A stretch of DNA of 64,000 nt from Halomonas alkalicola (GTDB lineage: Bacteria > Pseudomonadota > Gammaproteobacteria > Pseudomonadales > Halomonadaceae), in the NCBI RefSeq assembly GCF_030704205.1, contig NZ_CP131913.1:806001-870000 (forward strand). Direction: 5' to 3'. Both the position numbers and the translations under genes were made by a program. The notes beneath the pieces were generated by a model. It made no database searches. It was given only the letters and a program-made list of their open reading frames with translations, and was not told where the DNA came from. Positions 1-8,830 of this stretch are shown piece after piece (position 1 is the first letter of the stretch; each line of letters starts with the position of its first letter).

Positions 1-1740
1 GAGCATGGTCAGGGTCAGGCGCCGGTGCAGCCGGCTGCGCCGCGCCACCTCCAGGAACTGGGCGGGGCTCACCGCCTCGCCCTGCTCGTCGATCAGGCGC
101 ATCAGACACTCGTGCTTGATGATCCGGCCGCTGGCAAGCTCGAGGATCGGCTGGAAGTAGGCGACGATGCGCCCCTCCTCCAGGGCGGCGGAGAGGCGGT
201 TGGCCCAGGCCAGGTTCTGCTCGTAGCCCTCCCGCACCCGCTTGGCGGGGTCATAGAGGCCGCTGCCCGTCTGCTGCTCGCGGGCCTGGCGCAGCGCCAT
301 CCCGGCGGCGGAGATCAGCGCCTCGCGTCCCTCGTCCGCGAGCTGCCAGGTGGCGGCCAGCCCCAGGGTGGCGTGCAGCGCCAGCTCCTGCCCCCGCCAG
401 GTCAGGCGCGAGGTCCCCACCGCCACCTGCAGGGCCGCGAGCCGTCGCGCCAGCGCCTCGTGCGAGAAGCGGCCTGGCAGCCAGATCGCCTGCTCGTCGG
501 CAGGCATGCGGTAGAGCCGGCTGCCGCGCCACTCCACCCCCTGCAGCTCGGCGGCGAGGCATGACACCATGTGGCGGATCACCTGGTCGCCGCAGGCCTG
601 GCCGAAGACGCCGTTGAACTGCTTGAAGCCGTCGACGTTGACCAGCACCAGGGCACCCGGCTTGTGCCCTTCCAGGTCGGCCAGCAGCCGGGCCCGGTTG
701 GGCAGGCCGGTCAGGGGGTCGGTATAGAGGGTGCGCAGCTGACGCAGCATGCCGGCCACCAGCAGCAGGATGACCAGCGCCAGCAGCAGCACCCCCGCCC
801 CCACCGTGGCCATGATGCGAAGGTTGGCCTGGCGCATCGGGGTGAGCACCGCGTCGATCTCGGCCTGGGGCACGCCGATACCGAACACCATGCCGGCCCG
901 GGTGGTGGCATGCAGCAGGACCCAGGCCTCCCCCTGCAGGGCCAGGGGGCTCAGGGTCATCTCGGGACTGGTCTCGCGGTGCAGCTGCTGGTCGATGACC
1001 GCCTCGATCAGCGGCTGGGCGCGGGCCTGGTCCTCGGCCCGGGCCAGGCTCGAGAGGTTGCGGTTCTCGCGGTCGACCAGGAAGGTGAAGGCGCGCGGCG
1101 TCAGTTCCACCTCGCTGATCAGGCCGATGATGTCCCCGGCCACCCAGTCGCTGGCCGCCATGCCGAGCACGCGCCCCTCGGCGTCGCGCACCGGGGCGCT
1201 GGCGCTGATCACCACGTCGTCGATGCGTTCCTTGAAGTAGGCGGCGGTCCAGTGCATGGGCGTCGCCCCCTCGCGCCAGGCGTCGAGCCGCCGGGCCAGC
1301 CAGTCGGCCGCTTCCCAGCCCGGCTCCAGGGGAGCGACCCGCAGCTCGCCTCCCCGACGCCAGGCGTGCATGCCCAGCGGCGGCGTCACGCCGGCGAGCC
1401 ACAGGGTGACCCCCTGGGCATCGGGAAAGTCGGTCAGTGCCTGGCGCAGGGCCTCCTCGGCCGCTGCTGCCCCCCCGCCCAGCTCGATCAACAGCTGGCC
1501 GACCCGCGCCAGGTCCTGGGTGTTCTGCTCCATGCGCCGATGGTGGGCGTTGATGCGCCCCAGGTTGGCCTCGAAGCTCTCGTGAATCTGGCGCTCACGC
1601 AGTTCGGCCAGGGAGGATTCGGCCATGCGCAGGTTCAGCCCCGAGAGCAGCCACATGCCGCCGAGGAAGAGCGCCACCAGCAGAGCCAGCAGCAGCATGA
1701 TGACGTGGCGCCCGCCCAGTCCGAGGGCGGGCGGCTTCAT
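1..1740 (-). CDS. Membrane GGDEF/EAL-domain protein (C-terminus beyond window)
   Basis: The reading frame stays open from the ATG at 1740 to the window edge (580 codons), so the C-terminus is missing. A transmembrane helix lies near residues 13-30, then a ~280-residue sensory region, a second helix near 308-335, a GGDEF domain starting at DPLTGLPNRARLL (~340) and the start of an EAL domain (FQPILELASGRI, ~530). The GGDEF signature is degenerate: RMPADEQAI stands where RxGGDEF is expected, so diguanylate cyclase activity is unlikely. The visible EAL start reads ECLMRL, keeping the metal-ligand Glu. The start overlaps the stop of the upstream lipoprotein gene by 4 bases, so the two are probably co-transcribed. 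Likely role: cyclic-di-GMP hydrolysis or sensing at the inner membrane. Confidence 0.85.
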   Translation of the reverse strand, partial: MKPPALGLGGRHVIMLLLALLVALFLGGMWLLSGLNLRMAESSLAELRERQIHESFEANLGRINAHHRRMEQNTQDLARVGQLLIELGGGAAAAEEALRQALTDFPDAQGVTLWLAGVTPPLGMHAWRRGGELRVAPLEPGWEAADWLARRLDAWREGATPMHWTAAYFKERIDDVVISASAPVRDAEGRVLGMAASDWVAGDIIGLISEVELTPRAFTFLVDRENRNLSSLARAEDQARAQPLIEAVIDQQLHRETSPEMTLSPLALQGEAWVLLHATTRAGMVFGIGVPQAEIDAVLTPMRQANLRIMATVGAGVLLLALVILLLVAGMLRQLRTLYTDPLTGLPNRARLLADLEGHKPGALVLVNVDGFKQFNGVFGQACGDQVIRHMVSCLAAELQGVEWRGSRLYRMPADEQAIWLPGRFSHEALARRLAALQVAVGTSRLTWRGQELALHATLGLAATWQLADEGREALISAAGMALRQAREQQTGSGLYDPAKRVREGYEQNLAWANRLSAALEEGRIVAYFQPILELASGRIIKHECLMRLIDEQGEAVSPAQFLEVARRSRLHRRLTLTML

Positions 1741-2537
1741 CGGGCGGCCTCGGCGGTCTCGTCACCACCGGCCCGGGAGAGCTGCTCCAGGCGGGCCGCC
1801 GCGGCTTCATCGCCACCGTCGGCGGCGCGCTGCAACCAGCCCAGCGCCTCCTCGCGCTCCCCCGCCAGCTCCGCCAGACTGCCCATATGGTGCTGGGCCC
1901 TGGTATCCCCCTGCTCCGCCGGCGCGGCACAGGCCTCGCGGGCCTGCTGGAGGTTGCGAATGGTGAAGTAGAGGTAGCAGTCGCTGGCGCCGCGGCGTGC
2001 CATGGCCTGCGCCTCGCGGCGCGACTCGGACTCATCCTCAAGGGATTCGGAGGCGGGGGGCGAGGCGGCGGCCAGGCGCGCTTCCTCCTCGCGGACCCTG
2101 GCATGGAAGGCGTTCACATCGGCGGGGCAGGAGTGGAGATAGCCGCGGCGGTAACGCGCGAGGGTCTCCCGATTCGCGGGACGCTCGGCGTACTCCTCGG
2201 CGATGGCCGCACAGCGGCGGTCACGTTCACGGGACAGGACCACCAGGCTCTCGGCGAGCCGAGGCTCCCCGGCGTTCGCCTCGAGGAAGTCCGTGAGCGG
2301 GTCGATCCAGGGCTGCGCCAGCAGCGCCTCGACCTCGGCCTCCTGCGCCGCCAGGTCGTCGTCATCCCGGGAAAAGCGATCGGCCAGGCGCTCCCGCTGG
2401 GCGCCGATGGCCTCCCCGGTACGTGACAGCCACTCACCCGAGGAGGTGACGATGGCATCGCCCGAGGGCAGCGCGGCACAGCCGCCGAGCAGCAGCGCCA
2501 TGGCCAGGGGAAAGAGGGGGCGAGTCAACGGGCGCAT
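1737..2537 (-). CDS. Outer-membrane-type lipoprotein with Sel1/TPR-like C-terminus
   Basis: Predicted 266 aa. The N-terminus MRPLTRPLFPLAMALLLGGC is a lipoprotein signal peptide with lipobox LGGC (Cys ~20); an upstream in-frame ATG would spoil it, so 2537 is chosen as the start. The middle is Glu/Arg-rich and probably helical. The last ~70 residues (AEQGDTRAQHHMGSLAEL...) resemble Sel1/TPR repeats used in protein-protein contacts. It is the first gene of a two-gene unit with the GGDEF/EAL protein (ATGA overlap), which suggests it works with that sensor, but no specific function can be assigned. Confidence 0.75.
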   Translation of the reverse strand: MRPLTRPLFPLAMALLLGGCAALPSGDAIVTSSGEWLSRTGEAIGAQRERLADRFSRDDDDLAAQEAEVEALLAQPWIDPLTDFLEANAGEPRLAESLVVLSRERDRRCAAIAEEYAERPANRETLARYRRGYLHSCPADVNAFHARVREEEARLAAASPPASESLEDESESRREAQAMARRGASDCYLYFTIRNLQQAREACAAPAEQGDTRAQHHMGSLAELAGEREEALGWLQRAADGGDEAAAARLEQLSRAGGDETAEAAR

Positions 2538-2701
2538 GGGGCTCCTCGGCGGGCCGGCAATCTGCAATGCTCCAAGAATATCATCGATGCGCACCACCGA
2601 CCGAGACCAACCCTCTCACGGTCGCCACTTGCATCGCCGTGCATTGATGCCTACATTCGCGACCTGACCCACCGATCCACCCAGCGGGGCTTTCTCTGAC
2701 C

Positions 2702-3745
2702 ATGGCCAAACGCCTGCTTCCCGAATGGCACCCTCAGGATGCCGTCCAGCTCACCTGGCCCGGCCCCGAGAGCGACTGGGCGCCGCTGCTCGAGCGCATC
2801 GAGGCCACCCTGGAGGCCATGGTGGTCGCCATCGCCCGCTATCAGGCCGTGCTGATCAGCGTGCCCGACACCGCCACCCGCACCCACCTGGCCGGCCGCT
2901 TCGCAAGCCTCGGCGTGCCGGAGGAGCGAGTGACCCTGGTGGTGGCGCCCGCCGACGACACCTGGGCCCGGGACCATGGCCCGCTGGCCGTGGAGGATAA
3001 CGGCGAGCTGCGCCTGCATGACTACGTCTTCACCGGCTGGGGCGGCAAGTTTCCCGCCGCCCGGGACAATACCCTGACCCGGCGGCTGCTTGATGCCGGC
3101 GTCTACGCCTGCCCGGTCAGCGAGCGCGGCCTGGTGCTGGAGGGTGGGGCGCTGGAGAGCGACGGTGCCGCCACCCTGCTCACCACCGAGGCGTGCCTGC
3201 TCAATCCCAACCGCAACCCCGGCCTCGACCGAGCGGCGGTGGAGGCCTGGCTGCACGAGGACTTCGGGGTGACCCGGGTGCTGTGGCTGGCCCATGGCCA
3301 CCTGGAAGGGGACGACACCGACAGCCACGTGGACACCCTGGCGCGCTTCTGCGACCCGGCCACCGTCGCCTACGTGCGCTGCGACGACGAGAGCGACCCC
3401 CACTACCCGGCGCTGGCCGCCATGGAGGCGGAGCTCAAGGCCCTGCGCCGCCGGGACGGCGAGCCCTACCGGCTGGTGCCGCTGCCCTGGCCGAGCCCCT
3501 GCTTCGACCCGGTCGACGGCCACCGCCTGCCGGCCACCTACGCCAACTTCCTGATCATCAACGGTGCGGTGCTGGTGCCCACCTACGGCGACGCCGCCGA
3601 CACCCGGGCGCTGACCGCCCTGGCCGGCGCCTTCCCGGGGCGCGACATCATTCCCATCGACTGCCTGAGCGTGATCCGCCAGCACGGCAGCCTGCACTGC
3701 CTGACCATGCAGCTGCCCCAGGGCAGCCTGGCCAGCCGGGCCTGA
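2702..3745 (+). CDS. aguA: Agmatine deiminase
   Basis: 347 aa, usual family length. It hydrolyses agmatine to N-carbamoylputrescine and ammonia, the first step of the arginine-decarboxylase route to putrescine. Guanidine-modifying-enzyme motifs are visible: DDTWARDHGP near residue 89, LEGGALES near 145, GHLEGDDTDSHVD near 201 with the active-site His, and HGSLHCLTMQ near 335 with the nucleophilic Cys. aguB follows 178 bases downstream and carries out the next step. A dispersed repeat lies between the two genes. Confidence 0.95.
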   Translation: MAKRLLPEWHPQDAVQLTWPGPESDWAPLLERIEATLEAMVVAIARYQAVLISVPDTATRTHLAGRFASLGVPEERVTLVVAPADDTWARDHGPLAVEDNGELRLHDYVFTGWGGKFPAARDNTLTRRLLDAGVYACPVSERGLVLEGGALESDGAATLLTTEACLLNPNRNPGLDRAAVEAWLHEDFGVTRVLWLAHGHLEGDDTDSHVDTLARFCDPATVAYVRCDDESDPHYPALAAMEAELKALRRRDGEPYRLVPLPWPSPCFDPVDGHRLPATYANFLIINGAVLVPTYGDAADTRALTALAGAFPGRDIIPIDCLSVIRQHGSLHCLTMQLPQGSLASRA

Positions 3746-3768
3746 AGGAAATTGAAACCACGAGATTA

Positions 3769-3897
3769 GGGGCGCTGGGGACAAGCCGAAGAGGAGGTCC
3801 TACGCCAGGGATGGCGTCGGTAGCGTACAGGGAAGTATTCACAGCGCCTCCGGAAGGCCGGCCCCGCTCACAGGCTTGTCGCCAGACAAGCCCCGAG
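3769..3897 (+). repeat. Dispersed ~125-bp intergenic repeat, copy 1
   Basis: This stretch between aguA and aguB shares long near-identical blocks with copies at 4851-4977 and 62018-62130, for example AAGCCGAAGAGGAGGTCC, GGTAGCGTACAGGGA and GTATTCA near AGCGCCTCC. It starts with GGGGCGCTGGG and carries AGCGCCTCC further on, so it can fold on itself. All three copies lie outside genes and in the same orientation. It contains no credible coding sequence. Confidence 0.85.
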
Positions 3898-3923
3898 AAA
3901 ATGAATAAAGAGGAGAGTCGATC

Positions 3924-4826
3924 ATGCCCCGCCAACTGAAGGTCGGCCTGGTCCAGCAGCCCGCCTGGCCCGACAAGGCCAGGAGCCTCGCCGAGAGCGA
4001 GGCCGGCATCCGCGAGCTGGCCGCCGCCGGCGCCGAGCTGGTGATGCTCCAGGAGCTGCACGCCACCCACTACTTCTGCCAGTACGAGGACACCGAGCTC
4101 TTCGACCTGGCCGAGCCCCTGGACGGCCCCACCGGCACCCGCCTGGCGGCGCTCGCCGCCGAGCTCGATATCGTGCTGGTGGGCTCGCTGTTCGAGCGCC
4201 GCGCGCCGGGGCTCTACCACAACACCGCCGTGGTCTACGACCGCAAGCACGGTGCCGTGGGCCACTACCGCAAGATGCATATCCCCGACGATCCGGGCTT
4301 CTATGAGAAGTTCTACTTCACCCCGGGCGACGCCGACGACGCCCGCGGCCAGGGCTTCCACCCCATCGACACCTCGGTGGGCCGGCTCGGCCTGCTGGTG
4401 TGCTGGGACCAGTGGTACCCGGAGGCGGCGCGCCTGATGGCGCTGGCCGGGGCGGAGCTTTTGCTCTACCCCACCGCCATCGGCTGGGACCCCGCCGATG
4501 ACGACGCCGAGAAGTCCCGCCAGAAGGACGCCTGGACGCTGATCCAGCGCAGCCACGCGGTGGCCAACGGCGTGCCGGTGATCGTCGCCAACCGGGTCGG
4601 CCACGAGCCAGATCACTCCGGGGTCGGCCGCGGCATCGACTTCTGGGGCGGCAGCTTCATCGCCGGCCCCCAGGGGGAGCTGCTGGCCCACGGCGGCGTC
4701 AACGCCGAGCGCCTGCTGGTGACCCTGGACATGGAGCGCGGCGAGGACGTGCGCCGGATCTGGCCGTATCTGAGAGACCGCCGCATCGACGCCTACGGCG
4801 ATCTGACCCGGCGCTACCGCGACTGA
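3924..4826 (+). CDS. aguB: N-carbamoylputrescine amidase
   Basis: 300 aa nitrilase-superfamily enzyme that converts N-carbamoylputrescine to putrescine, CO2 and ammonia. The Glu-Lys-Cys triad is visible: Glu in VMLQELHATHYFC (~43), Lys in HYRKMHIPDDPGF (~114) and Cys in LLVCWDQWYPEAA (~158). The start is supported by GAGGAG eight bases upstream of ATG. It follows aguA, and together they complete agmatine-to-putrescine conversion. The repeat between them may carry a processing or termination signal, so co-transcription is likely but not proven. Confidence 0.95.
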   Translation: MPRQLKVGLVQQPAWPDKARSLAESEAGIRELAAAGAELVMLQELHATHYFCQYEDTELFDLAEPLDGPTGTRLAALAAELDIVLVGSLFERRAPGLYHNTAVVYDRKHGAVGHYRKMHIPDDPGFYEKFYFTPGDADDARGQGFHPIDTSVGRLGLLVCWDQWYPEAARLMALAGAELLLYPTAIGWDPADDDAEKSRQKDAWTLIQRSHAVANGVPVIVANRVGHEPDHSGVGRGIDFWGGSFIAGPQGELLAHGGVNAERLLVTLDMERGEDVRRIWPYLRDRRIDAYGDLTRRYRD

Positions 4827-4850
4827 GACTGGTGCCGTCAGCAAGCCAGA

Positions 4851-4977
4851 GGGCGCCGGGGGCAGGCCGAAGAGGAGGTCCGAGGACCAGGGACGGCCGA
4901 GGTAGCGTACAGGGAAGTATTTACAGCGCCTCCTCGACGGTCCGGCGCCCCGGGGCCTGCCGCCGGTAAAGCCCGAC
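4851..4977 (+). repeat. Dispersed ~125-bp intergenic repeat, copy 2 (diverged)
   Basis: Second copy of the element seen at 3769-3897, between the convergent aguB and uraA ends. It keeps GCCGAAGAGGAGGTCC, GGTAGCGTACAGGGAAGTAT and ACAGCGCCTCCTCGA, but the outer arms differ (GGGCGCCGGGGGCAGG at the left, CGGCGCCCCGGGGCCTGCC at the right). The arms can still pair with each other, which suggests selection or turnover on a folded structure. Confidence 0.8.
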
Positions 4978-4999
4978 GACAGACCGGCGGACTTGCCGC

Positions 5000-6244
5000 C
5001 TACTCGTCCTCTTCGGCGCGCGGCAGCACCCAGTTGAGCACGATGCCCACCAGGGCGGCCAGGCTGACCCCCTGCAGGGTGAACTGGCCGCCGCCGAACT
5101 GCATGCCGCCGATGCCGAAGACCAGGATCAGCGAGACCACCACCAGGTTGCGCGGCGCGGTCAGCGAGTGGCCGGCGCGCACCAGGGTGTTCATGCCCAC
5201 CACGGCGATGGAGCCGAACAGCAGGGTCATGATGCCGCCCATCACCGGGCCCGGGATGGTCTGCAGCAGGGCGCCGAGCTTGGCCACGAAGGCCAGGCCG
5301 ATGGCGAGACAGGCCGCCACCACCATGTATTTCGGGTTGAAGGCCCGGGTCAGGGTCACCGCGCCGGTCACCTCGGAATAGGTGGTGTTGGGCGGGCCGC
5401 CGAACAGCGCCGCGGTGGTGGTAGCCAGGCCGTCACCCAGCAGGGTGCGATGCAGGCCCGGCTTCTCCAGGTAGTTCTTCCGCGTCACCGAGCCGATGGC
5501 CACCATGTCGCCGATATGCTCCACCGCCGGCGCAATGGCCACCGGGATCATGAAGAGGATCGCCGCCCAGTGGAAGCTCGGCGCGGTGAACGCCGGGATC
5601 GATAGCCAGGCCGCCTCGCGCACCGGCGTGAAGTCCACCATGCCCATCGCAAGCGCCAGCACATAGCCGGTGACGATGCCGCCCATGATCGGGATCAGGC
5701 GGATCAGGCCGCGGCCGAACACCGCCAGCACCAGCGTCACCAGCAGGCTGGTCATGGAGAGGAAGATCGCCGGGGCATAGCCGATGTTGTCGCTGGTCTC
5801 GCCGGTGGCCATGCTGACCGCCACCGGCGCCAGCGCCAGGCCGATCACCATGATCACCGGCCCCACCACCACGGCCGGCAGCAGCCGATGCAGCCAGGCG
5901 GTGCCCTTGAGGCGCACGGCCTGGGAGATCGCCACGTAGACCAGGCCCGCGGCCATCAGGCCGCCCATGGTGGCCGGGATGCCGAAGTTGACCACCGAGC
6001 CCTGGATGGGAGCGATGAAGGCGAACGACGAGGCCAGGAAGACCGGCACGGTGACCCGGGTCACGCCGTGGAACACCAGGGTCCCCACGCCGGCGGTGAA
6101 GAGCGCCACGCTGGGGTCAAGCCCAGTGAGCAGCGGCACCAGTACCAGGGCGCCGAAGGCCACGAAGAGCATCTGCGCCCCGGTGAGCAGGGTACGGGGC
6201 AGCGATTCGGCCGCGGGGTGGGCGGCCGCTGAGGTGTCAGTCAT
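5000..6244 (-). CDS. uraA: Uracil permease (NCS2 family)
   Basis: 414 aa polytopic inner-membrane protein. The sequence follows UraA closely: about 14 hydrophobic segments, the substrate-site region VEHIGDMVAIGSVTRKN (~245) and GDGLATTTAALFGGPPNTTYSE (~270-290) with the conserved NTTYSE signature. It imports uracil with protons. It is the last gene of the minus-strand salvage cluster, 65 bases after upp, which turns imported uracil into UMP. A short charged tail (PRAEEDE) ends the protein. Confidence 0.93.
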   Translation of the reverse strand: MTDTSAAAHPAAESLPRTLLTGAQMLFVAFGALVLVPLLTGLDPSVALFTAGVGTLVFHGVTRVTVPVFLASSFAFIAPIQGSVVNFGIPATMGGLMAAGLVYVAISQAVRLKGTAWLHRLLPAVVVGPVIMVIGLALAPVAVSMATGETSDNIGYAPAIFLSMTSLLVTLVLAVFGRGLIRLIPIMGGIVTGYVLALAMGMVDFTPVREAAWLSIPAFTAPSFHWAAILFMIPVAIAPAVEHIGDMVAIGSVTRKNYLEKPGLHRTLLGDGLATTTAALFGGPPNTTYSEVTGAVTLTRAFNPKYMVVAACLAIGLAFVAKLGALLQTIPGPVMGGIMTLLFGSIAVVGMNTLVRAGHSLTAPRNLVVVSLILVFGIGGMQFGGGQFTLQGVSLAALVGIVLNWVLPRAEEDE

Positions 6245-6309
6245 GACAGTTCTCCGAAAAAACGCCCCTGGCGCGAGGGCTCAGGGGCGCGATGGCGATG
6301 GGAAAGGAC

Positions 6310-6939
6310 TCAGCGGGTACCGAAGATCTTGTCGCCGGCATCACCCAGGCCGGGCACGATATAGCCGTGCTCATCGAGACGCTCGTCGACGCCGGCGGTG
6401 TAGATCTCGATGTCCGGGTAGGCGTCCTGGACCCGCTTGATCCCTTCGGGCGCCGCCACCAGCACGATCACCTTCATCTGCTTGCAGCCGCGCTCGCGCA
6501 GCATGTCCAGGGTCGCCACCATGGTGCCCCCGGTGGCCAGCATGGGATCGATGACGATGGCCAGGCGCTCGTCGAGGTCGTTCGCGAACTTGGCGAAATA
6601 GGGCACCGGCTCGAGGGTCTCCTCGTCTCGGTAGAGTCCCACCACGCTGATCCTGGCGCTGGGGATCAGGTCGGTGACGCCGTCGAGCATGCCGAGGCCG
6701 GCGCGCAGGATCGGCACGATGGTGACCTTCTTGCCCTTGAGCAGGTTCACGGGGATCTTGTTGCCGCTCCAGCCGTCGATCTCCTGAACCTCGAGCTCGA
6801 GATCCTTGGTCGCCTCGTAGGTGAGCAGCTTGGCCAGCTCGCCGGCCAGCTCACGGAAACTCTTGGTGCTGATGCCGGCTTCACGCATCAGACCCAACTT
6901 GTGCTGGACCAGGGGGTGCTGGATGGCATGGACGCTCAT
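6310..6939 (-). CDS. upp: Uracil phosphoribosyltransferase
   Basis: 209 aa, matching the family. It makes UMP from uracil and PRPP. The PRPP-binding loop is visible as [17 protein letters not shown] (~128-144) and the uracil-contact C-terminus as [17 protein letters not shown]. The start [16 protein letters not shown] at 6939 is preceded by AAGAGG and matches family N-termini; an upstream in-frame ATG at 7023 would add 28 unrelated residues. A TAGAAT box just upstream of the leader could be a -10 element, so upp-uraA may have its own promoter within the larger cluster. Confidence 0.95.
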   Translation of the reverse strand: MSVHAIQHPLVQHKLGLMREAGISTKSFRELAGELAKLLTYEATKDLELEVQEIDGWSGNKIPVNLLKGKKVTIVPILRAGLGMLDGVTDLIPSARISVVGLYRDEETLEPVPYFAKFANDLDERLAIVIDPMLATGGTMVATLDMLRERGCKQMKVIVLVAAPEGIKRVQDAYPDIEIYTAGVDERLDEHGYIVPGLGDAGDKIFGTR

Positions 6940-7056
6940 GGGCGGAACCTCTTCACTCTTCGGGGCGGCGGGAGACGATACCGACCTTGGTCGCATGGAC
7001 CCGGCCGGTAAATTGACGGCCATTCTACCCGCATCCCGCCTCGAGGTGTAGGCGGC

Positions 7057-7740
7057 TCAGGGCACCTCGGGCAGCTGCCAGTCGATGGGGGTGCGCCCGT
7101 GCTCGACCAGGAAAGCGTTGGCCCGGGAGAAGTGGTGGTTGCCGAAGAAGCCGCGATGGGCGGAGAGCGGCGAGGGGTGCGGCGACTCCAGCACCAGGTG
7201 CCGGCTGGCATCGATCAGCGCCCTCTTCTGGCGGGCGTGGCTGCCCCACAGCAGGAACACCGTGGGCTCGCCGTGCTCGCTGACCGTGGCGATGGCGCGG
7301 TCGGTGAAGGTCTCCCAGCCGCGCCCGCGGTGGGAGCCGGCATTGCCCTCCTCCACGGTCAGCGAGGTGTTGAGCAGCAGCACCCCCTGGCGCGCCCAGT
7401 GCTCCAGGTGGCCGTGGGCCACCGGGCGGAAGCCGACGTCGGTGGCCAGCTCCTTGTAGATGTTGGCCAGCGACGGCGGAATGCGCACCCCCGGCTTCAC
7501 CGAGAAGCACAGGCCATGGGCCTGGCCGGGGCCGTGGTAGGGGTCCTGGCCGAGGATCACCACCTTCACGGACGGCAGGGGCGTGAGCTCGAAGGCCCGG
7601 AACCAGTCGACGGAGTGGGGATAGATCACCTTCCTGGCCGCCTTCTCGGCGGCCAGGAAGTCGCGAAGCGACTGCATGTAGGGCGCCTGGAACTCCTCGC
7701 CCAGCCACTGCTGCCAGCTATCGGGAAGCGGTGCCGCCAT
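7057..7740 (-). CDS. ung: Uracil-DNA glycosylase (family 1)
   Basis: 227 aa. It excises uracil from DNA to start base-excision repair. Motifs are complete: water-activating [13 protein letters not shown] (~63-75), [16 protein letters not shown] (~122) and the DNA-intercalating [13 protein letters not shown] (~187-199). The gene lies 18 bases after gpt inside a cluster of nucleobase transport and salvage genes, an unusual but sensible place because the enzyme releases free uracil, the substrate of the downstream upp product. Confidence 0.96.
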   Translation of the reverse strand: MAAPLPDSWQQWLGEEFQAPYMQSLRDFLAAEKAARKVIYPHSVDWFRAFELTPLPSVKVVILGQDPYHGPGQAHGLCFSVKPGVRIPPSLANIYKELATDVGFRPVAHGHLEHWARQGVLLLNTSLTVEEGNAGSHRGRGWETFTDRAIATVSEHGEPTVFLLWGSHARQKRALIDASRHLVLESPHPSPLSAHRGFFGNHHFSRANAFLVEHGRTPIDWQLPEVP

Positions 7741-7758
7741 CCCTGCCCTCCTCGCGTC

Positions 7759-8238
7759 TCAGCGCTTGACCTGGTCGACCAGCGGCTCGACGTAGGCCAC
7801 GCCCATGTCCCAGGGAAACTGGATCCAGCAGTCCTGCGCCACCTCGGTGAGGTACTGATCCACCAGCGGACGCCCCTCCGGCTTGGCATAGACGGTGACG
7901 AAGTGCGCCTTCGGCAGCAGCTCGCGCACCTTGCGGGCGGTCTTGCCGGTGTCCACCAGGTCGTCGACCAGCAGCCAGCCGTCGCCGTCATGGTCGACGC
8001 CCTTCATGACGTCGAGGCCGCCCTGGTCCATATGGTCGTAGCTCTTGATGCAGACGGTATCGATCAGGCGGACGTTGAGCTCACGAGCGATCAGGGCCGC
8101 AGGGATCAGCCCGCCGCGGGTGATGGCGACGATGCCCTTGAAGTCGCGCTCCACCAGCTGGTGGCAGAGCTCGCGGACATCGCGATGCAGCTGGTCCCAG
8201 GAGACGGTGAAGTGCTTGTGGTAGCGGTTGCTGCTCAT
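7759..8238 (-). CDS. gpt: Xanthine-guanine phosphoribosyltransferase
   Basis: 159 aa, close to the E. coli enzyme length. It salvages guanine and xanthine (and hypoxanthine weakly) to nucleotides with PRPP. Visible motifs: [18 protein letters not shown] (~39-56) and the PRPP loop [19 protein letters not shown] (~88-106), with the C-terminal [16 protein letters not shown] region. It lies 4 bases downstream of apt, so translation is probably coupled. Confidence 0.94.
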   Translation of the reverse strand: MSSNRYHKHFTVSWDQLHRDVRELCHQLVERDFKGIVAITRGGLIPAALIARELNVRLIDTVCIKSYDHMDQGGLDVMKGVDHDGDGWLLVDDLVDTGKTARKVRELLPKAHFVTVYAKPEGRPLVDQYLTEVAQDCWIQFPWDMGVAYVEPLVDQVKR

Positions 8239-8242
8239 GAGG

Positions 8243-8788
8243 TCACTCGTCCTCGGTGAAGGAACAGACGGCGAAGACGTTGAAGCCCGCCTCGCGGATG
8301 CGCGCAGAGCCGCCGAGATCCGGCAGGTCGACGATGGTGGCGGTCTCCACCACCTGGCCGCCGCTGCGGGTGATCAGCTTGGCGGCGGCCAGCATGGTAC
8401 CGCCGGTGGCGATGAGGTCATCGACGATCAGGATGCGATCGCCCTGCTTGAAGGCGTCGGAGTGGAGCTCCACCTCGGCCTCGCCGTACTCCAGGGTGTA
8501 GGTCTCACTGATGGTACGGAACGGCAGCTTGCCCTTCTTGCGCACCGGCACGAAGCTGCAGCCGAGCTCGTAGGCCAACGGCGCCCCGACGATGAAGCCG
8601 CGGGCGTCGATGGCGGCGACGGCATCGATCTCCATCTCCTGGTAGCGGTGCACGAAGCTGTCGACCAGCTTGCGAAAGGCCGCGCTGTTCTGCAGCAGCG
8701 GCGTGATGTCGCGGAAGTTGACCCCCGGCTGCGGCCAGTCGGGGACGGTGCGGATGACGGACTTGATGTAGTCGCCGTAGATGCTCAT
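8243..8788 (-). CDS. apt: Adenine phosphoribosyltransferase
   Basis: 181 aa. It converts adenine to AMP. The PRPP-binding motif [20 protein letters not shown] (~122-141) and the family signature [15 protein letters not shown] (~62) are clear, as is the N-terminal [16 protein letters not shown]. It is 42 bases downstream of the purine permease gene and directly upstream of gpt, so uptake and salvage of purines are encoded together. Confidence 0.95.
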   Translation of the reverse strand: MSIYGDYIKSVIRTVPDWPQPGVNFRDITPLLQNSAAFRKLVDSFVHRYQEMEIDAVAAIDARGFIVGAPLAYELGCSFVPVRKKGKLPFRTISETYTLEYGEAEVELHSDAFKQGDRILIVDDLIATGGTMLAAAKLITRSGGQVVETATIVDLPDLGGSARIREAGFNVFAVCSFTEDE

Positions 8789-8830
8789 CGATACGGGTCT
8801 CGGTGAGTGGGTGCAATCGGTGGTCGAGGA

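Noticed and set aside
3648..4844. Long minus-strand open frame opposite aguB, and many similar antisense frames elsewhere
   Set aside because: High GC makes long antisense frames; these lack family motifs while the plus-strand protein is a clear enzyme.
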